Shown here one piece after another: positions 5,241 through 12,524 of a stretch of 27,972 nt of DNA (within the stretch, counting starts at the first letter, position 1; each line of letters starts with the position of its first letter). The notes beneath the pieces are model-generated. The model was not told the origin of the DNA. It saw nothing but the letters and a program-made list of their open reading frames with translations, and made no database searches. Source of the DNA: a virus; IMG/VR virus record IMGVR_UViG_3300046542_000300, positions 1-27,972 of that record; one strand, written 5' to 3'. A program made the translations under genes and the position numbers.

Positions 5241-7114
5241 TGACCCCATCAGTGCTATCGGAAAAACTCTGGGATAACGCAGAGCGAGTGGCGAAATTTC
5301 TTTTGCCAAAAGGACATCAGGAAAGCCATGAGTGGTGTGTTGGGAGCATCAATGGTGAGGCGGGTAAAAGTCTCAAGATTAACCTGACAGGCAAAAAGGT
5401 CTGGTCTGATTTTGCCAGTGGTGAGAGTGGAGACCTGCTGGATTTATGGGTACTGGTGCGTAACTGCCAGTTGCATGATGCTATGCGCGAGGCGAAAGAG
5501 TTTTTGGGTCTCAAAGACGACGATCATCATTTTCAGGCGAAGAAAAAAGACTTTTCCCGTCCTACGAAAAAGGGCGTCAAAAAGGCGAATCAGTGCTACG
5601 AGTATCTGAGTACGAGAGGGATTACTCGCGAGACCGCTGATATGTTTCGTGTATCTGATGCCGTTGTATGGTTGCACGATGAGAGCAGGGAGGTTCCCGC
5701 GGTTGCTTACCCGTATATTCGCAATGGCGATTTGTTGCAGGTGAAGCGCATTGGCACTGAACGTCCTAATGGCAAAAAGCTGATCATGGCAGAAGCTGAT
5801 TGCGAGCCCTGCCTGTTCGGCTGGCAAGCTCTTAAACCGAAGGATCGCCTGGTGGTGCTGTGCGAGGGCGAAATTGATTGTATGACGTACACCCAGTACG
5901 GACTACCAGCGCTTTCAGTGCCGTTTGGCGGCGGAAAGGGGGCGAAGCAGCAGTGGATTGAGTACGAATATCACAACCTGGACCGCTTCGATGAAATCTG
6001 GCTCAGCCTGGATAACGACGACGTGGGGCGGGAGGCTGCGAAAGAAATCGCCCGTCGTTTGGGTGAGCATCGTTGCCGCATGGTTGAGTTACCACACAAA
6101 GATATCAACGAATGCCTGCTGGCTGGAATGGATACCAACGATGTTCTTGAGTATCTGGAGCGGGCTAAGTTTTTTGATCCTGACGAACTTTGCTCTGCCG
6201 GCGATTTGCTGCAAGAGACCATTGAAGCCTTTGAGCACCGGGATGTAGGACTGTTCAGTAGTCCATGGAAATCGCTGAATCATAATTTCAAATTCCGTGC
6301 TGGAGAACTAACGCTGGTCAATGGGGTGAACGGTCACGGCAAAACTGAACTGGTTGGCCATATTGCGGTGGAAGCCATGAATCAGGGGGTAAGAACTTGC
6401 ATAGCATCACTTGAACTGAAGCCCGGAAAGATGCTTGCACGTCTGACCCGGCAAACCATCTGCACAGCTTCGCCAGCCCATGCTGAAATCGTTATGACAA
6501 ATGACTGGTTTTCTGATCGCCTCTGGGTTTTCAAATTGACCGGAACGGCGAAAGCCGGGCGCTTGCTGGAAATATTCGCTTATGCTCGACGTCGCTACGG
6601 GATCGAGCTGTTTGTTATCGATAACCTGGCAAAGTGTGGACTCGACGAGGAGGATTTCACCGGGCAGAAGAATTTCATTGATACCTTGTGCGACTTCAAA
6701 AACGAACATAACTGCCATGTGCTTCTCGTTACTCATGCCCGGAAAACCAACAACGAGGCTGCTCCCACAGGGAAGATGGACGTGAAAGGGACGGGAGCGC
6801 TTACAGACATGCCGGATAATGTAATGTCTGTATGGCGCAATATTTCTCGCGAGCTGGCTCAAAGAAAGGCCGATCAGAGCGGATATGATAGCCTGGACAA
6901 AGACCAGCAAACCTCGCTTCTGCTGCCTTCTTCGATGATCCGTCTGCTGAAGCAGCGAGAAGGTGAAGGCTGGATTGGGGATATTGGCGCAAGCTTCGAC
7001 TCGCGCTCCCACCAGTTCCTTGAAGGCAAAAACACACCATTTAACTACCTGGCCGGAAAACTTCAGAGCGAAGTCGATCTGGAATGGGAAGCAAATAACG
7101 TAACGAGGGTATAG
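5240..7114 (+). CDS. primase-helicase with TOPRIM and DnaB/gp4-type helicase domains
   Basis: 624 aa. Residues 1-100 look like a CHC2-type primase N-terminus that has kept the strand pattern (KINLTGKKVWSDFASGESGD) but not the four zinc ligands. Residues 200-310 are a TOPRIM domain with Glu209 (LCEGEID) and the LSLDNDD motif around Asp258-Asp260. Residues 345-600 are a RecA-type DnaB-family helicase core with Walker A GVNGHGKT (362-369), a Walker B-like LFVIDN, and the LLVTHARK segment. By family it unwinds DNA at the phage fork and may make primers; absence of the zinc ligands makes template-directed priming uncertain. It follows the initiator gene in the same operon. Confidence 0.85.
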   Translation: MTPSVLSEKLWDNAERVAKFLLPKGHQESHEWCVGSINGEAGKSLKINLTGKKVWSDFASGESGDLLDLWVLVRNCQLHDAMREAKEFLGLKDDDHHFQAKKKDFSRPTKKGVKKANQCYEYLSTRGITRETADMFRVSDAVVWLHDESREVPAVAYPYIRNGDLLQVKRIGTERPNGKKLIMAEADCEPCLFGWQALKPKDRLVVLCEGEIDCMTYTQYGLPALSVPFGGGKGAKQQWIEYEYHNLDRFDEIWLSLDNDDVGREAAKEIARRLGEHRCRMVELPHKDINECLLAGMDTNDVLEYLERAKFFDPDELCSAGDLLQETIEAFEHRDVGLFSSPWKSLNHNFKFRAGELTLVNGVNGHGKTELVGHIAVEAMNQGVRTCIASLELKPGKMLARLTRQTICTASPAHAEIVMTNDWFSDRLWVFKLTGTAKAGRLLEIFAYARRRYGIELFVIDNLAKCGLDEEDFTGQKNFIDTLCDFKNEHNCHVLLVTHARKTNNEAAPTGKMDVKGTGALTDMPDNVMSVWRNISRELAQRKADQSGYDSLDKDQQTSLLLPSSMIRLLKQREGEGWIGDIGASFDSRSHQFLEGKNTPFNYLAGKLQSEVDLEWEANNVTRV

Positions 7115-7116
7115 CC

Positions 7117-7449
7117 ATGAAAAACAAACTCGCCACTATTGCAATGGAAAAATACCTTCGTATTTACGAAGAGATCAAAAAGCAGGAGAGGGAGGGAGAG
7201 GCCGGTGATCCTGATGGTATCGGCATTGGAGCGGATGAAGAACTGTTTGTGGAACTTGACCGAGCTCAAGAAGAATTCTGTAGCCTGGTTACACCATCCT
7301 GCTATGCAGAATTGCTCAGGCAAGTTGCAATGAACCGCGATAACACTTGCGAGTTGATTCTGGAAAACATGGTACTGAAAAATGAGGTTCGTCGTCTGGG
7401 TGGTAATCCTGACTGGCTAGGTAACGTAGACGGCGAGGGCAAAGCATAA
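7117..7449 (+). CDS. hypothetical protein (110 aa) between helicase and Q
   Basis: Not recognised. ATG 7117 lies just after the helicase stop, and the TAA at 7447-7449 overlaps the next start (TAATG). The product is acidic and largely helical, with a possible coiled coil near the C-terminus (ELILENMVLKNEVRRLGG) and a Gly/Asp-rich loop in the middle (EGEAGDPDGIGIGADEE). It is co-transcribed with the replication genes. Position suggests an accessory of replication or delayed early control, without direct evidence. Confidence 0.6.
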   Translation: MKNKLATIAMEKYLRIYEEIKKQEREGEAGDPDGIGIGADEELFVELDRAQEEFCSLVTPSCYAELLRQVAMNRDNTCELILENMVLKNEVRRLGGNPDWLGNVDGEGKA

Positions 7450-7793
7450 TGCGTGATATGTACGATGTTTTAGACCGCTGGGGAGCATGGGCCGCTTCCG
7501 ATAGCAGTGGCGTTGACTGGCAGCCAATAGCTGCAGGTTTTAAAGGTCTGCTCCCACATGGTAAGAAATCACGCCCTCAGTGTTGTGATGATGAAGGGAT
7601 CATGATTGATGGCTGCGTGGCAAGACTGAGGAAGTATAAGCCTGATGAGTACGAACTTGTGATTGCTCACTTTGTCATTGGTATTTCGTTGCGTGCGATA
7701 GCGAAGAGGCGGAAGTGCTCGGATGGGACGATCAGGAAAGATATGCAGACAGCGTTAGGATTTATAGATGGAGTATTATCAACACTAAACTGA
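7449..7793 (+). CDS. Q: late antiterminator Q
   Basis: 114 aa. The N-terminus MRDMYDVLDRWGAWAASDSS, the IAAGFKGLLP segment and the SRPQCCDDEG motif are hallmarks of the phage 82/phi80-type antitermination Q family. The C-terminal part holds a helix-turn-helix-like stretch (ISLRAIAKRRKCSDGTIRK). By family it loads onto RNA polymerase paused near the late promoter and lets it read through intrinsic terminators. Such terminators are present before the tRNAs and the holin. It is the last gene of the rightward early operon. Unlike most lambdoid phages, the late genes do not follow directly: a minus-strand cassette is inserted. Confidence 0.9.
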   Translation: MRDMYDVLDRWGAWAASDSSGVDWQPIAAGFKGLLPHGKKSRPQCCDDEGIMIDGCVARLRKYKPDEYELVIAHFVIGISLRAIAKRRKCSDGTIRKDMQTALGFIDGVLSTLN

Positions 7794-7806
7794 TTATTAT
7801 AGAATC

Positions 7807-7831
7807 GTAAGGGGAAGCTGACTCCTCTTAC
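7807..7831. terminator. hairpin between convergent Q and RelA/SpoT genes (weak terminator)
   Basis: GTAAGGGGA pairs with TCCTCTTAC (9 bp, one G-T) around a seven-base loop. It lies between Q and the stop of the minus-strand cassette. Neither side has a long T tract, so it may be only a weak bidirectional terminator or mRNA 3' end. Confidence 0.4.
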
Positions 7832-8823
7832 CGTCTTGAGCTTACACCTAAATCACTAAAGGCCATTTCCGCTTCTGGAATATATCCAGGGAGAGGCCAC
7901 TTTGACATAATGCTTTCTAAGGGGGAGGTTTTTATAAGGTAATAGATGAATAAGATTCCAGGTTGGGAAAATAGTGTTTTTGTATGGGCTCTTGCTTGTA
8001 TTTTTTTTGCAATAAATTTTTTTGCATAGATAAATTCTCTTATTTCAGTTTCGATATTTTCAGTTAAAAATTCTCTATACGTATCCAGTATTAAAAAGTT
8101 AGTTGATTCATCGTAATGAATAAATCCAGAACCAACGTAATCATTATAGATGTCAATGAGGTGTTTATTTAATTTATTGCGCTCAATATTTGTTTCATAC
8201 AAAAGTTTCATTGTGGAGCAAAATAAATCGTCAGTGGTCTCCATAAGGGCCATGCTTCGTGCTATATGCCTTTCTGCCGATTTTGGAACAATTCCAACCG
8301 GTTTATATATGCTATCATGTACTAACTCCGCATATGCATGTTGCAGGAGAGTCCTAACTTGGACTTCACAGCAAATTGAAGTTGGTATATGTATTCCATC
8401 AATTTCCACATCATTTGATGGTCTTATTTCATAATGCTTAGACTGATAATCAAATATTTTAGGATTTAAATCTATTTCATCAAGATAGTTTTTGGAAACA
8501 ACTGAATCGAATGCTTCAATTGATTCAATTGTTTCACAAATTGTAGTAATATCTTCCGATAATAAGACAACAAATCGAGTGCCTACCAAATCAGTCATTT
8601 GATTGATAGGGTCATCATATCCTTTTTTTGCTACCTTTCCTAAAGCTGAACTGGTTTCTTTGACCCTTGGTACTACAGGTATTTTTATGAAGGTCTTGAA
8701 CGATTCAAGACCTAGTTTTTCTTGCAAGAGTTTAGAGATGGTTTCAGATACATATTTCCCCCATGAAGCGAAAGCATCATGGTTATCAGTTAGGTATCGG
8801 TGAAACTCATCATAGGCACTCAT
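7828..8823 (-). CDS. RelA/SpoT-type nucleotidyltransferase (candidate defence effector)
   Basis: 331 aa. Residues 45-170 carry the synthetase motifs of the RelA/SpoT family: the PRVKETSSALGKVAKK segment (Arg53, Lys55, Lys63), the metal-binding Asp78 in DLVGTRFV, the Tyr126-x-Ser128-x-His130 loop, and Glu153 in EVQVRTLLQHAYAELVHD. No HD hydrolase domain precedes it. The C-terminal 160 residues are helical and unassigned. It should transfer pyrophosphate from ATP to a nucleotide, or to tRNA as in toxic small alarmone synthetases. ATG overlaps the upstream stop (ATGA), so it is coupled to the NdpA-like gene. It is AT-rich compared with its neighbours and opposite in strand, both signs of a moron. 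Alternative: a housekeeping-type alarmone synthetase. Confidence 0.8.
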   Translation of the reverse strand: MSAYDEFHRYLTDNHDAFASWGKYVSETISKLLQEKLGLESFKTFIKIPVVPRVKETSSALGKVAKKGYDDPINQMTDLVGTRFVVLLSEDITTICETIESIEAFDSVVSKNYLDEIDLNPKIFDYQSKHYEIRPSNDVEIDGIHIPTSICCEVQVRTLLQHAYAELVHDSIYKPVGIVPKSAERHIARSMALMETTDDLFCSTMKLLYETNIERNKLNKHLIDIYNDYVGSGFIHYDESTNFLILDTYREFLTENIETEIREFIYAKKFIAKKIQARAHTKTLFSQPGILFIYYLIKTSPLESIMSKWPLPGYIPEAEMAFSDLGVSSRR

Positions 8824-9905
8824 AACTGACTCGTTAGCTTACCATTAATTTTAAGGATGGTTGTATTATGATCCTCATTTGGTAATATTTCAACTAAGTC
8901 CTTAATTTTGTCGGGCGGTATAGACATCCAAATGTCATTGGAAAAAACTAATCTGCTTCGACGTTTTAACTTCGATGCAATGTAATCAATGTCTTTCAAA
9001 AAAGAATTTAGCGGAAGATGATTTTCAGTTGCGATTTTTTTGTAATCTTCTTTAATTTCATCGGGAAAATGCTCTGTTGCAAATGAATTTATATTAACAG
9101 TGGCTTTCTTAGACCTTAATTCTGATCTTAAAGCCTCATGAAGATCAAGTTTTTGTTCTTCAGGTATTTTTGCATCATTTATAAATTTACGAGTGGTTTC
9201 ATAAAAATCTTGTGTTAGTTTTTTAGATGATGAATTTATATCCATCCCTAAAAATGTATTATAGAAGTATGAAGCGGCCTTGCTTGTATCAGTTGCTGTC
9301 ATCAAATGGTCAAATAAGAATGCCCGAAACGCCGATGAGGGATAATTTCCTGATTCATCTACCTCATTTATTTGTTGCTCAACAATAAAACCAACTTTAT
9401 AAAATCGTTGTGATGGTGTTAATAAAAGTTCATTCAGAAAATGCATTGTTAATTGTTCGTCATTTTCATGAGTACTAAATCCTGTTTGAGTTTCAGCCTT
9501 AATTACAGCGTAAAATGGCTTTTGCTCGTCGCCAACATCTCCAGAGACAATAATAAGAATCCCACCAGGAGCACCTACATTAAATTGTGCTTCAGTAAGT
9601 TTATTTGCTAAACGGTGACTGGATTTAATGAAAATATCTTCACTATTATGCATCGTTGATGCTGCAAGATTAAGAAAGCTGTCTGCTACACCATCTCTGA
9701 TGGACATCTCAATTCCATGTGAGCGTGCGGCTAAGGCCTCGGTAATCCTAAGTTGTAGGGCATCAATTGCTTCACCTGAGAAGTTAAGAATTTTTTGACT
9801 CAATTTCGCTGGGATAATCGTTTTTGACGCTGAACGAGGAAATATTCTGTGTGCGATCACTCTTTCAATGCATAAACCTTCAAAAGAAAAGTCGATTCCC
9901 GCCAT
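8820..9905 (-). CDS. nucleoid-associated protein, NdpA/YejK (37 kDa) family
   Basis: 361 aa. I chose ATG 9905-9903 (MAGIDFSFEG) because AAGAGGA lies eight bases upstream and a promoter is visible behind it; the frame continues 34 codons further up without a ribosome site. Family features: the central GGILIIVSGDVGDEQKPFYA strand region, the YFYNTFLGMD motif in the middle, and a C-terminal strand pair ending TTILKINGKL. The family (E. coli YejK) binds the nucleoid, but its biochemical role is not known. Here it is the first gene of a two-gene cassette with a RelA/SpoT-type enzyme. It could be the sensor or the partner that neutralises that enzyme. AT-rich codon use contrasts with the phage genes on both sides. 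Confidence 0.75.
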   Translation of the reverse strand: MAGIDFSFEGLCIERVIAHRIFPRSASKTIIPAKLSQKILNFSGEAIDALQLRITEALAARSHGIEMSIRDGVADSFLNLAASTMHNSEDIFIKSSHRLANKLTEAQFNVGAPGGILIIVSGDVGDEQKPFYAVIKAETQTGFSTHENDEQLTMHFLNELLLTPSQRFYKVGFIVEQQINEVDESGNYPSSAFRAFLFDHLMTATDTSKAASYFYNTFLGMDINSSSKKLTQDFYETTRKFINDAKIPEEQKLDLHEALRSELRSKKATVNINSFATEHFPDEIKEDYKKIATENHLPLNSFLKDIDYIASKLKRRSRLVFSNDIWMSIPPDKIKDLVEILPNEDHNTTILKINGKLTSQL

Positions 9906-9924
9906 TCCGTGTGTCCTCTTAGTT

Positions 9925-9953
9925 GTTATATAGCGAGAATACGAAAAAGCTAA
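9925..9953 (-). promoter_or_regulatory. candidate promoter of the minus-strand cassette
   Basis: Read leftward: TTAGCT (9953-9948), a 17-base spacer, and TATAAC (9930-9925), about 20 bases before the NdpA-like start. The -10 matches five of six consensus positions; the -35 is weak. It would let the cassette be expressed independently of the phage early and late promoters, for example in a lysogen. Confidence 0.5.
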
Positions 9954-10019
9954 CGCGTACGCAAAAGATATCGTAATGTGATAAGAGTCGTCACAAAGAC
10001 ACAGCACTTATCAAATAGG

Positions 10020-10045
10020 AAACCTCGGCATCATGCTGGGGTTTT
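10020..10045. terminator. bidirectional-type terminator upstream of the cassette
   Basis: AAACCTCGGC pairs with GCTGGGGTTT (10 bp with wobbles) around ATCAT. There is a short T run on each strand. It insulates the minus-strand cassette from rightward phage transcription on its upstream side. A second small hairpin (AGCGCA/TGCGCT) follows at about 10057-10073. Confidence 0.55.
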
Positions 10046-10129
10046 GTCGCTTTATAAGCGCATTTACTGCGCTGTTAGACGGGAATACTGACTTTCATCT
10101 TGCTGGCTCACCCGACCAGAGTTATCTGT

Positions 10130-10351
10130 ATGTCATCAGAAACGAAATGGATAAAAGTCATGCTAAAACAGCAAGATATGACAGAGGCAGCAAAGGTTGT
10201 ATTTAAAGAATTAAGTGACAAGCCGGCAACCGTTGGGGAAATCGCCCAGAATACACATCTGACGCGTGAACGATGCCAGTTAATACTGACGCAGTTAGTA
10301 ATGGCGGGTTTATCGGAATACCAGATTGGATGTTACAAGCGCCTCCATTAA
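10130..10351 (+). CDS. small winged-helix-like protein (73 aa)
   Basis: Product of 73 aa from ATG 10130 (MSSETKWIKVMLKQQDMTEA); an internal ATG at 10160 is a possible alternative start, and neither has a strong ribosome site. The sequence shows helix, then a recognisable wHTH core (KPATVGEIAQNTHLTRERCQ followed by LILTQLVMAG). This resembles small marR/TrmB-like DNA-binding domains in enterobacterial prophages. No effector domain is attached. It lies alone between the cassette terminator and a structured intergenic region preceding the methyltransferase. A regulatory role is inferred only from fold. Confidence 0.6.
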   Translation: MSSETKWIKVMLKQQDMTEAAKVVFKELSDKPATVGEIAQNTHLTRERCQLILTQLVMAGLSEYQIGCYKRLH

Positions 10352-10409
10352 CCGGAGGCTTCTGCAGTGAAAATGGGCGGCTGGTGGGTGTTGTAGCACT
10401 CAGCCAGCC
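10341..10409 (+). other. two consecutive hairpins, one containing a Chi-like octamer
   Basis: GCCTCC/GGAGGC (10341-10358) overlaps the stop of the small wHTH gene. It is followed by a long hairpin at 10379-10409 in which GGCTGGTGGGTG pairs with CACTCA and CCAGCC (12 bp, one bulged G) around TTGTAG. The left arm contains GCTGGTGG, the Chi octamer. No T tract follows, so these are not plain terminators. The space to the methyltransferase start has no gene. Confidence 0.5.
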
Positions 10410-10451
10410 ATTCGCTCATGTCTTAAGGTCACAAGCGAACCGAGGCCCACC

Positions 10452-10467
10452 GCTTTAGCGCTAAAGC
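10452..10467. promoter_or_regulatory. 16-bp perfect palindrome upstream of the methyltransferase gene
   Basis: GCTTTAGCGCTAAAGC reads the same on both strands and ends 34 bases before the methyltransferase ATG. A palindrome of this size fits a dimeric-protein operator, possibly for the small wHTH protein encoded just upstream or for the methyltransferase itself. No promoter elements could be assigned with confidence. Confidence 0.45.
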
Positions 10468-10501
10468 AAAGTGAGCCTATCAGAGACTCGTTTACTGATC
10501 T

Positions 10502-11566
10502 ATGAAAAATACTGTAAATTTAAACAGTGTTGAGTTATTCAACGCTGATTGTCTTCAAGTTCTTGCTACCCTTTCCGATAATTCCGTCGATCTCATCGTT
10601 ACCGATCCGCCTTATTTCAAGGTGAAACCAAACGGTTGGGATAACCAGTGGCGGGGCGATGAGGATTATCTGGCTTGGCTTGATACGTGCCTGGCTGAGT
10701 TCTGGAGGGTGTTGAAACCTAATGGCAGCATTTACCTGTTCAGTGGTCATCGACTGGCGGCTGATATCGAGCTGCTGATGCGACATCGCTTCAATATTCT
10801 GAATCACATCATCTGGGCGAAACCTTCTGGACACTGGAACGGTTGCCATAAAGAAAGCCTGCGGGCTTATTTCCCTGCGACCGAGCGCGTGCTGTTCGCA
10901 GAGCATTACCCTGGACCGTATAAGCCCGACAGTTATGTAGAGCAGTGCAACGACACCAAACAGCATGTGTTTACCCCGTTGATTGAATACTTCCGTAATA
11001 CCCGGGCAGCTCTGGGGGTGACCTCAAAACAGATTGCGGAAGCGACGGGTAAGAAAAACATGGTTTCGCACTGGTTCGGTGCCAGCCAGTGGCAATTGCC
11101 AAATGAGACAGACTATTTAAAGCTCCAGGCGCTGTTCAATCAGGTAGCCATCGATAAGCATGCGAAGCACGAGTTGGATAAGCCTCACCACCAGTTGGAG
11201 GCCGCATGGCATTCGTTAAACAGGAAATATTCTGCTCTGTTGGGTGAGTTTAAAGCGCTCCGGCGTCCTTTTGCGGTATCAGTGTCTGTTCCGTATACCG
11301 ATGTATGGACACACAAGCCCGTTCAGTTCTATCCAGGAAAGCACCCCTGTGAAAAGCCTGCCGACATGCTGAAGCAGATTATCGATGCCAGTAGCAAACC
11401 CGGAGATGTGGTAGCTGATTTCTTTATGGGGTCAGGTTCAACTATCAAAGCAGCTCTTACTCTGGGGCGTAGGGCGATAGGTGTGGAGATCGAGGAGGAG
11501 AGGTTTAATCAAACCGTTGGCGAGATAGGATTAATGGCTATTACCCCCAGTCTTCCAGGCAGGTGA
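10502..11566 (+). CDS. DNA methyltransferase, beta class (N6-adenine or N4-cytosine)
   Basis: 354 aa. The catalytic motif DPPY is at residues 35-38 (LIVTDPPYFK), after an N-terminal NADC segment. The AdoMet-binding motif FMGSGST is near residues 308-314, followed by RRAIGVEIEEERF. Motif IV before motif I makes this the beta class. An HTH-like insert (GVTSKQIAEATGKKNMVSHW) sits between them and may be part of target recognition. No restriction partner is nearby, so it is an orphan methylase, as common in lambdoid phages where it protects DNA or alters expression. Start ATG 10502 has no clear ribosome site. The specificity cannot be read from the sequence. Confidence 0.85.
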   Translation: MKNTVNLNSVELFNADCLQVLATLSDNSVDLIVTDPPYFKVKPNGWDNQWRGDEDYLAWLDTCLAEFWRVLKPNGSIYLFSGHRLAADIELLMRHRFNILNHIIWAKPSGHWNGCHKESLRAYFPATERVLFAEHYPGPYKPDSYVEQCNDTKQHVFTPLIEYFRNTRAALGVTSKQIAEATGKKNMVSHWFGASQWQLPNETDYLKLQALFNQVAIDKHAKHELDKPHHQLEAAWHSLNRKYSALLGEFKALRRPFAVSVSVPYTDVWTHKPVQFYPGKHPCEKPADMLKQIIDASSKPGDVVADFFMGSGSTIKAALTLGRRAIGVEIEEERFNQTVGEIGLMAITPSLPGR

Positions 11567-11803
11567 TGATGCGGGGACGATTTTTTGCTAATGCCCGGTT
11601 TACATTTTCCAGCACTCCGTCAGCGCTAAATCCCGTTCGCTTTGTATTGCTTCTGTCTATTTTTGAAAAGGCGTTTTAAAACGAAAAAATTCAGCATGAA
11701 ATGTTAATAGTAACCCATGTGAACTGTATACGATTCATCCCGTCGCTTGCAGGTGATACTTTGTAGGGTAATCGTAGTTGTTTTTTGAGTCCCGGATTTG
11801 CTC

Positions 11804-11827
11804 AGGCCTCGTCGAGGGGCCTTTTTT
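11804..11827 (+). terminator. intrinsic terminator directly before the first tRNA
   Basis: AGGCCTC pairs with GGGGCCT (one T-G pair) around GTCGA and runs into TTTTTT. The next base is the first base of the tRNA. It would block transcription into the tRNA array unless polymerase is antiterminated, for example by Q. Confidence 0.75.
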
Positions 11828-11904
11828 ACCGGTTTAGTTCAGCAGGCAGATTGCCTGATTGTAAAATCAGGATGGAAGCGGTTCAACTCCACTAACCGGT
11901 ACCA
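11828..11904 (+). tRNA. atypical tRNA with 8-nt anticodon loop (copy A, degenerate arms)
   Basis: The 77-nt cloverleaf has a perfect 7-bp acceptor (ACCGGTT/AACCGGT), discriminator A and encoded CCA. The anticodon stem CCTGA/TCAGG closes an eight-base loop TTGTAAAA, one more than normal. It would read GTA (Tyr) if counted from U33, or looks like the Phe loop TTGAAAA with one inserted T. The variable loop is short, unlike bacterial tRNA-Tyr. The D stem (GTTC/GATT) and T stem (AGCGG/CCACT) contain mismatches, so this copy may be decaying. Identity cannot be assigned. Confidence 0.65.
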
Positions 11905-11906
11905 GT

Positions 11907-11975
11907 GCGGTCAATTGATATTCAGGTCTTGCCACCGTAATAAAACTTGGGTGGTTTGATTCCCTCCGGCGCAAT
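11907..11975 (+). pseudogene. tRNA-like remnant (copy A)
   Basis: Two bases after the preceding tRNA begins GCGGTCA, followed by a stretch similar to 12525-12596. The acceptor 3' strand no longer pairs well and the CCA is gone. The T-arm-like GGTGG/TTTGATT block remains. It reads as the decayed twin of the copy B element. Confidence 0.45.
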
Positions 11976-11982
11976 ATACATC

Positions 11983-12059
11983 GGCCCTTTAGCTCAGTTG
12001 GTTAGAGCGAACGACTCATAATCGTCAGGTCGCTGGTTCAAGTCCAGCAAGGGCCACCA
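11983..12059 (+). tRNA. tRNA-Ile2 (CAU, lysidine-type)
   Basis: 77 nt with CCA. The acceptor GGCCCTT/AAGGGCC, D stem GCTC/GAGC and T stem GCTGG/CCAGC all pair. The anticodon loop is CTCATAA (CAT). Overall it is very close to E. coli minor tRNA-Ile2, whose C34 is modified to lysidine so that it reads AUA. The other CAU tRNAs (Met) differ in acceptor and T arm. The anticodon stem has one end mismatch (A27-C43). Phages often carry this tRNA to cope with rare AUA codons. Confidence 0.9.
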
Positions 12060-12060
12060 A

Positions 12061-12137
<77 letters not shown>

Positions 12138-12142
12138 AAAAA

Positions 12143-12217
<75 letters not shown>

Positions 12218-12418
12218 ACTTAAATTTTCCAGTATATAGCCAATGCTAAGGTCATCCGTTTTCTGTGTGTTTCGTTATTTTTGAAAAGGCATTTTGAATT
12301 GAATCGATTCAGCATGAAATGTGAATTATTACACGCATAAACTATGTAGGATTTGCCCTGTCGCATTATTGGCGACATGTAGTGTGAGAACCGTTTGCTT
12401 TGAGTCCAGGATTTGCTC

Positions 12419-12445
12419 AGGCCTCGTCGTTGCGGGGTCTTTTTT
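12419..12445 (+). terminator. intrinsic terminator directly before the copy B tRNA
   Basis: AGGCCTCG pairs with CGGGGTCT (two G-T pairs) around TCGTTG and runs into TTTTTT. As in copy A, the tRNA starts at the very next base. The duplication preserved the terminator-tRNA junction. Confidence 0.75.
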
Positions 12446-12522
12446 ACCGGTTTAGTTCAGCAGGCAGAACGCCTGATTGCAAAATCAGGATGACAGCGGT
12501 TCAACTCCGTTAACCGGTACCA
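12446..12522 (+). tRNA. atypical tRNA with 8-nt anticodon loop (copy B)
   Basis: 77 nt, with fully paired acceptor (ACCGGTT/AACCGGT), D stem (GTTC/GAAC), anticodon stem (CCTGA/TCAGG) and T stem (AGCGG/CCGTT, one G-T), plus discriminator A and CCA. The loop TTGCAAAA has eight bases instead of seven. Counted from U33 it would read GCA (Cys). Compared with the Phe-type loop TTGAAAA it has one inserted base after G34. All arms being intact argues against simple decay. Such expanded loops are known from frameshift-suppressor tRNAs. Amino acid identity is undetermined. Confidence 0.7.
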
Positions 12523-12524
12523 AT

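Larger units (their letters stand above)
11606..11975 (+). repeat. module copy A: leader, terminator, tRNA, tRNA remnant
   Basis: This segment is similar to 12224-12596, in nearly constant register (offset 615-618 bases). Shared landmarks: TTTTCCAG, TTTTTGAAAAGGC, TTCAGCATGAAATGT, GTCGC, TTGCTCAGGCCTCGTCG plus terminator, ACCGGTTTAGTTCAGCAGGC, and TTGATATTCAGGT. The stretch 11567-11803 contains no gene. A weak promoter (TTAATA, 17 bp, TATACG at 11704-11732) can be drawn in this copy but is poorly kept in the other. Confidence 0.7.

Noticed and set aside
6407-7012. 201-codon minus-strand frame
   Set aside because: Antisense to the helicase domain of the primase-helicase, whose motifs are unmistakable; no start signals.
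9906-10007. N-terminal extension of the NdpA-like protein (34 codons)
   Set aside because: The extension overlaps the likely promoter, has no ribosome site and no family similarity; ATG 9905 has a good AAGAGGA.
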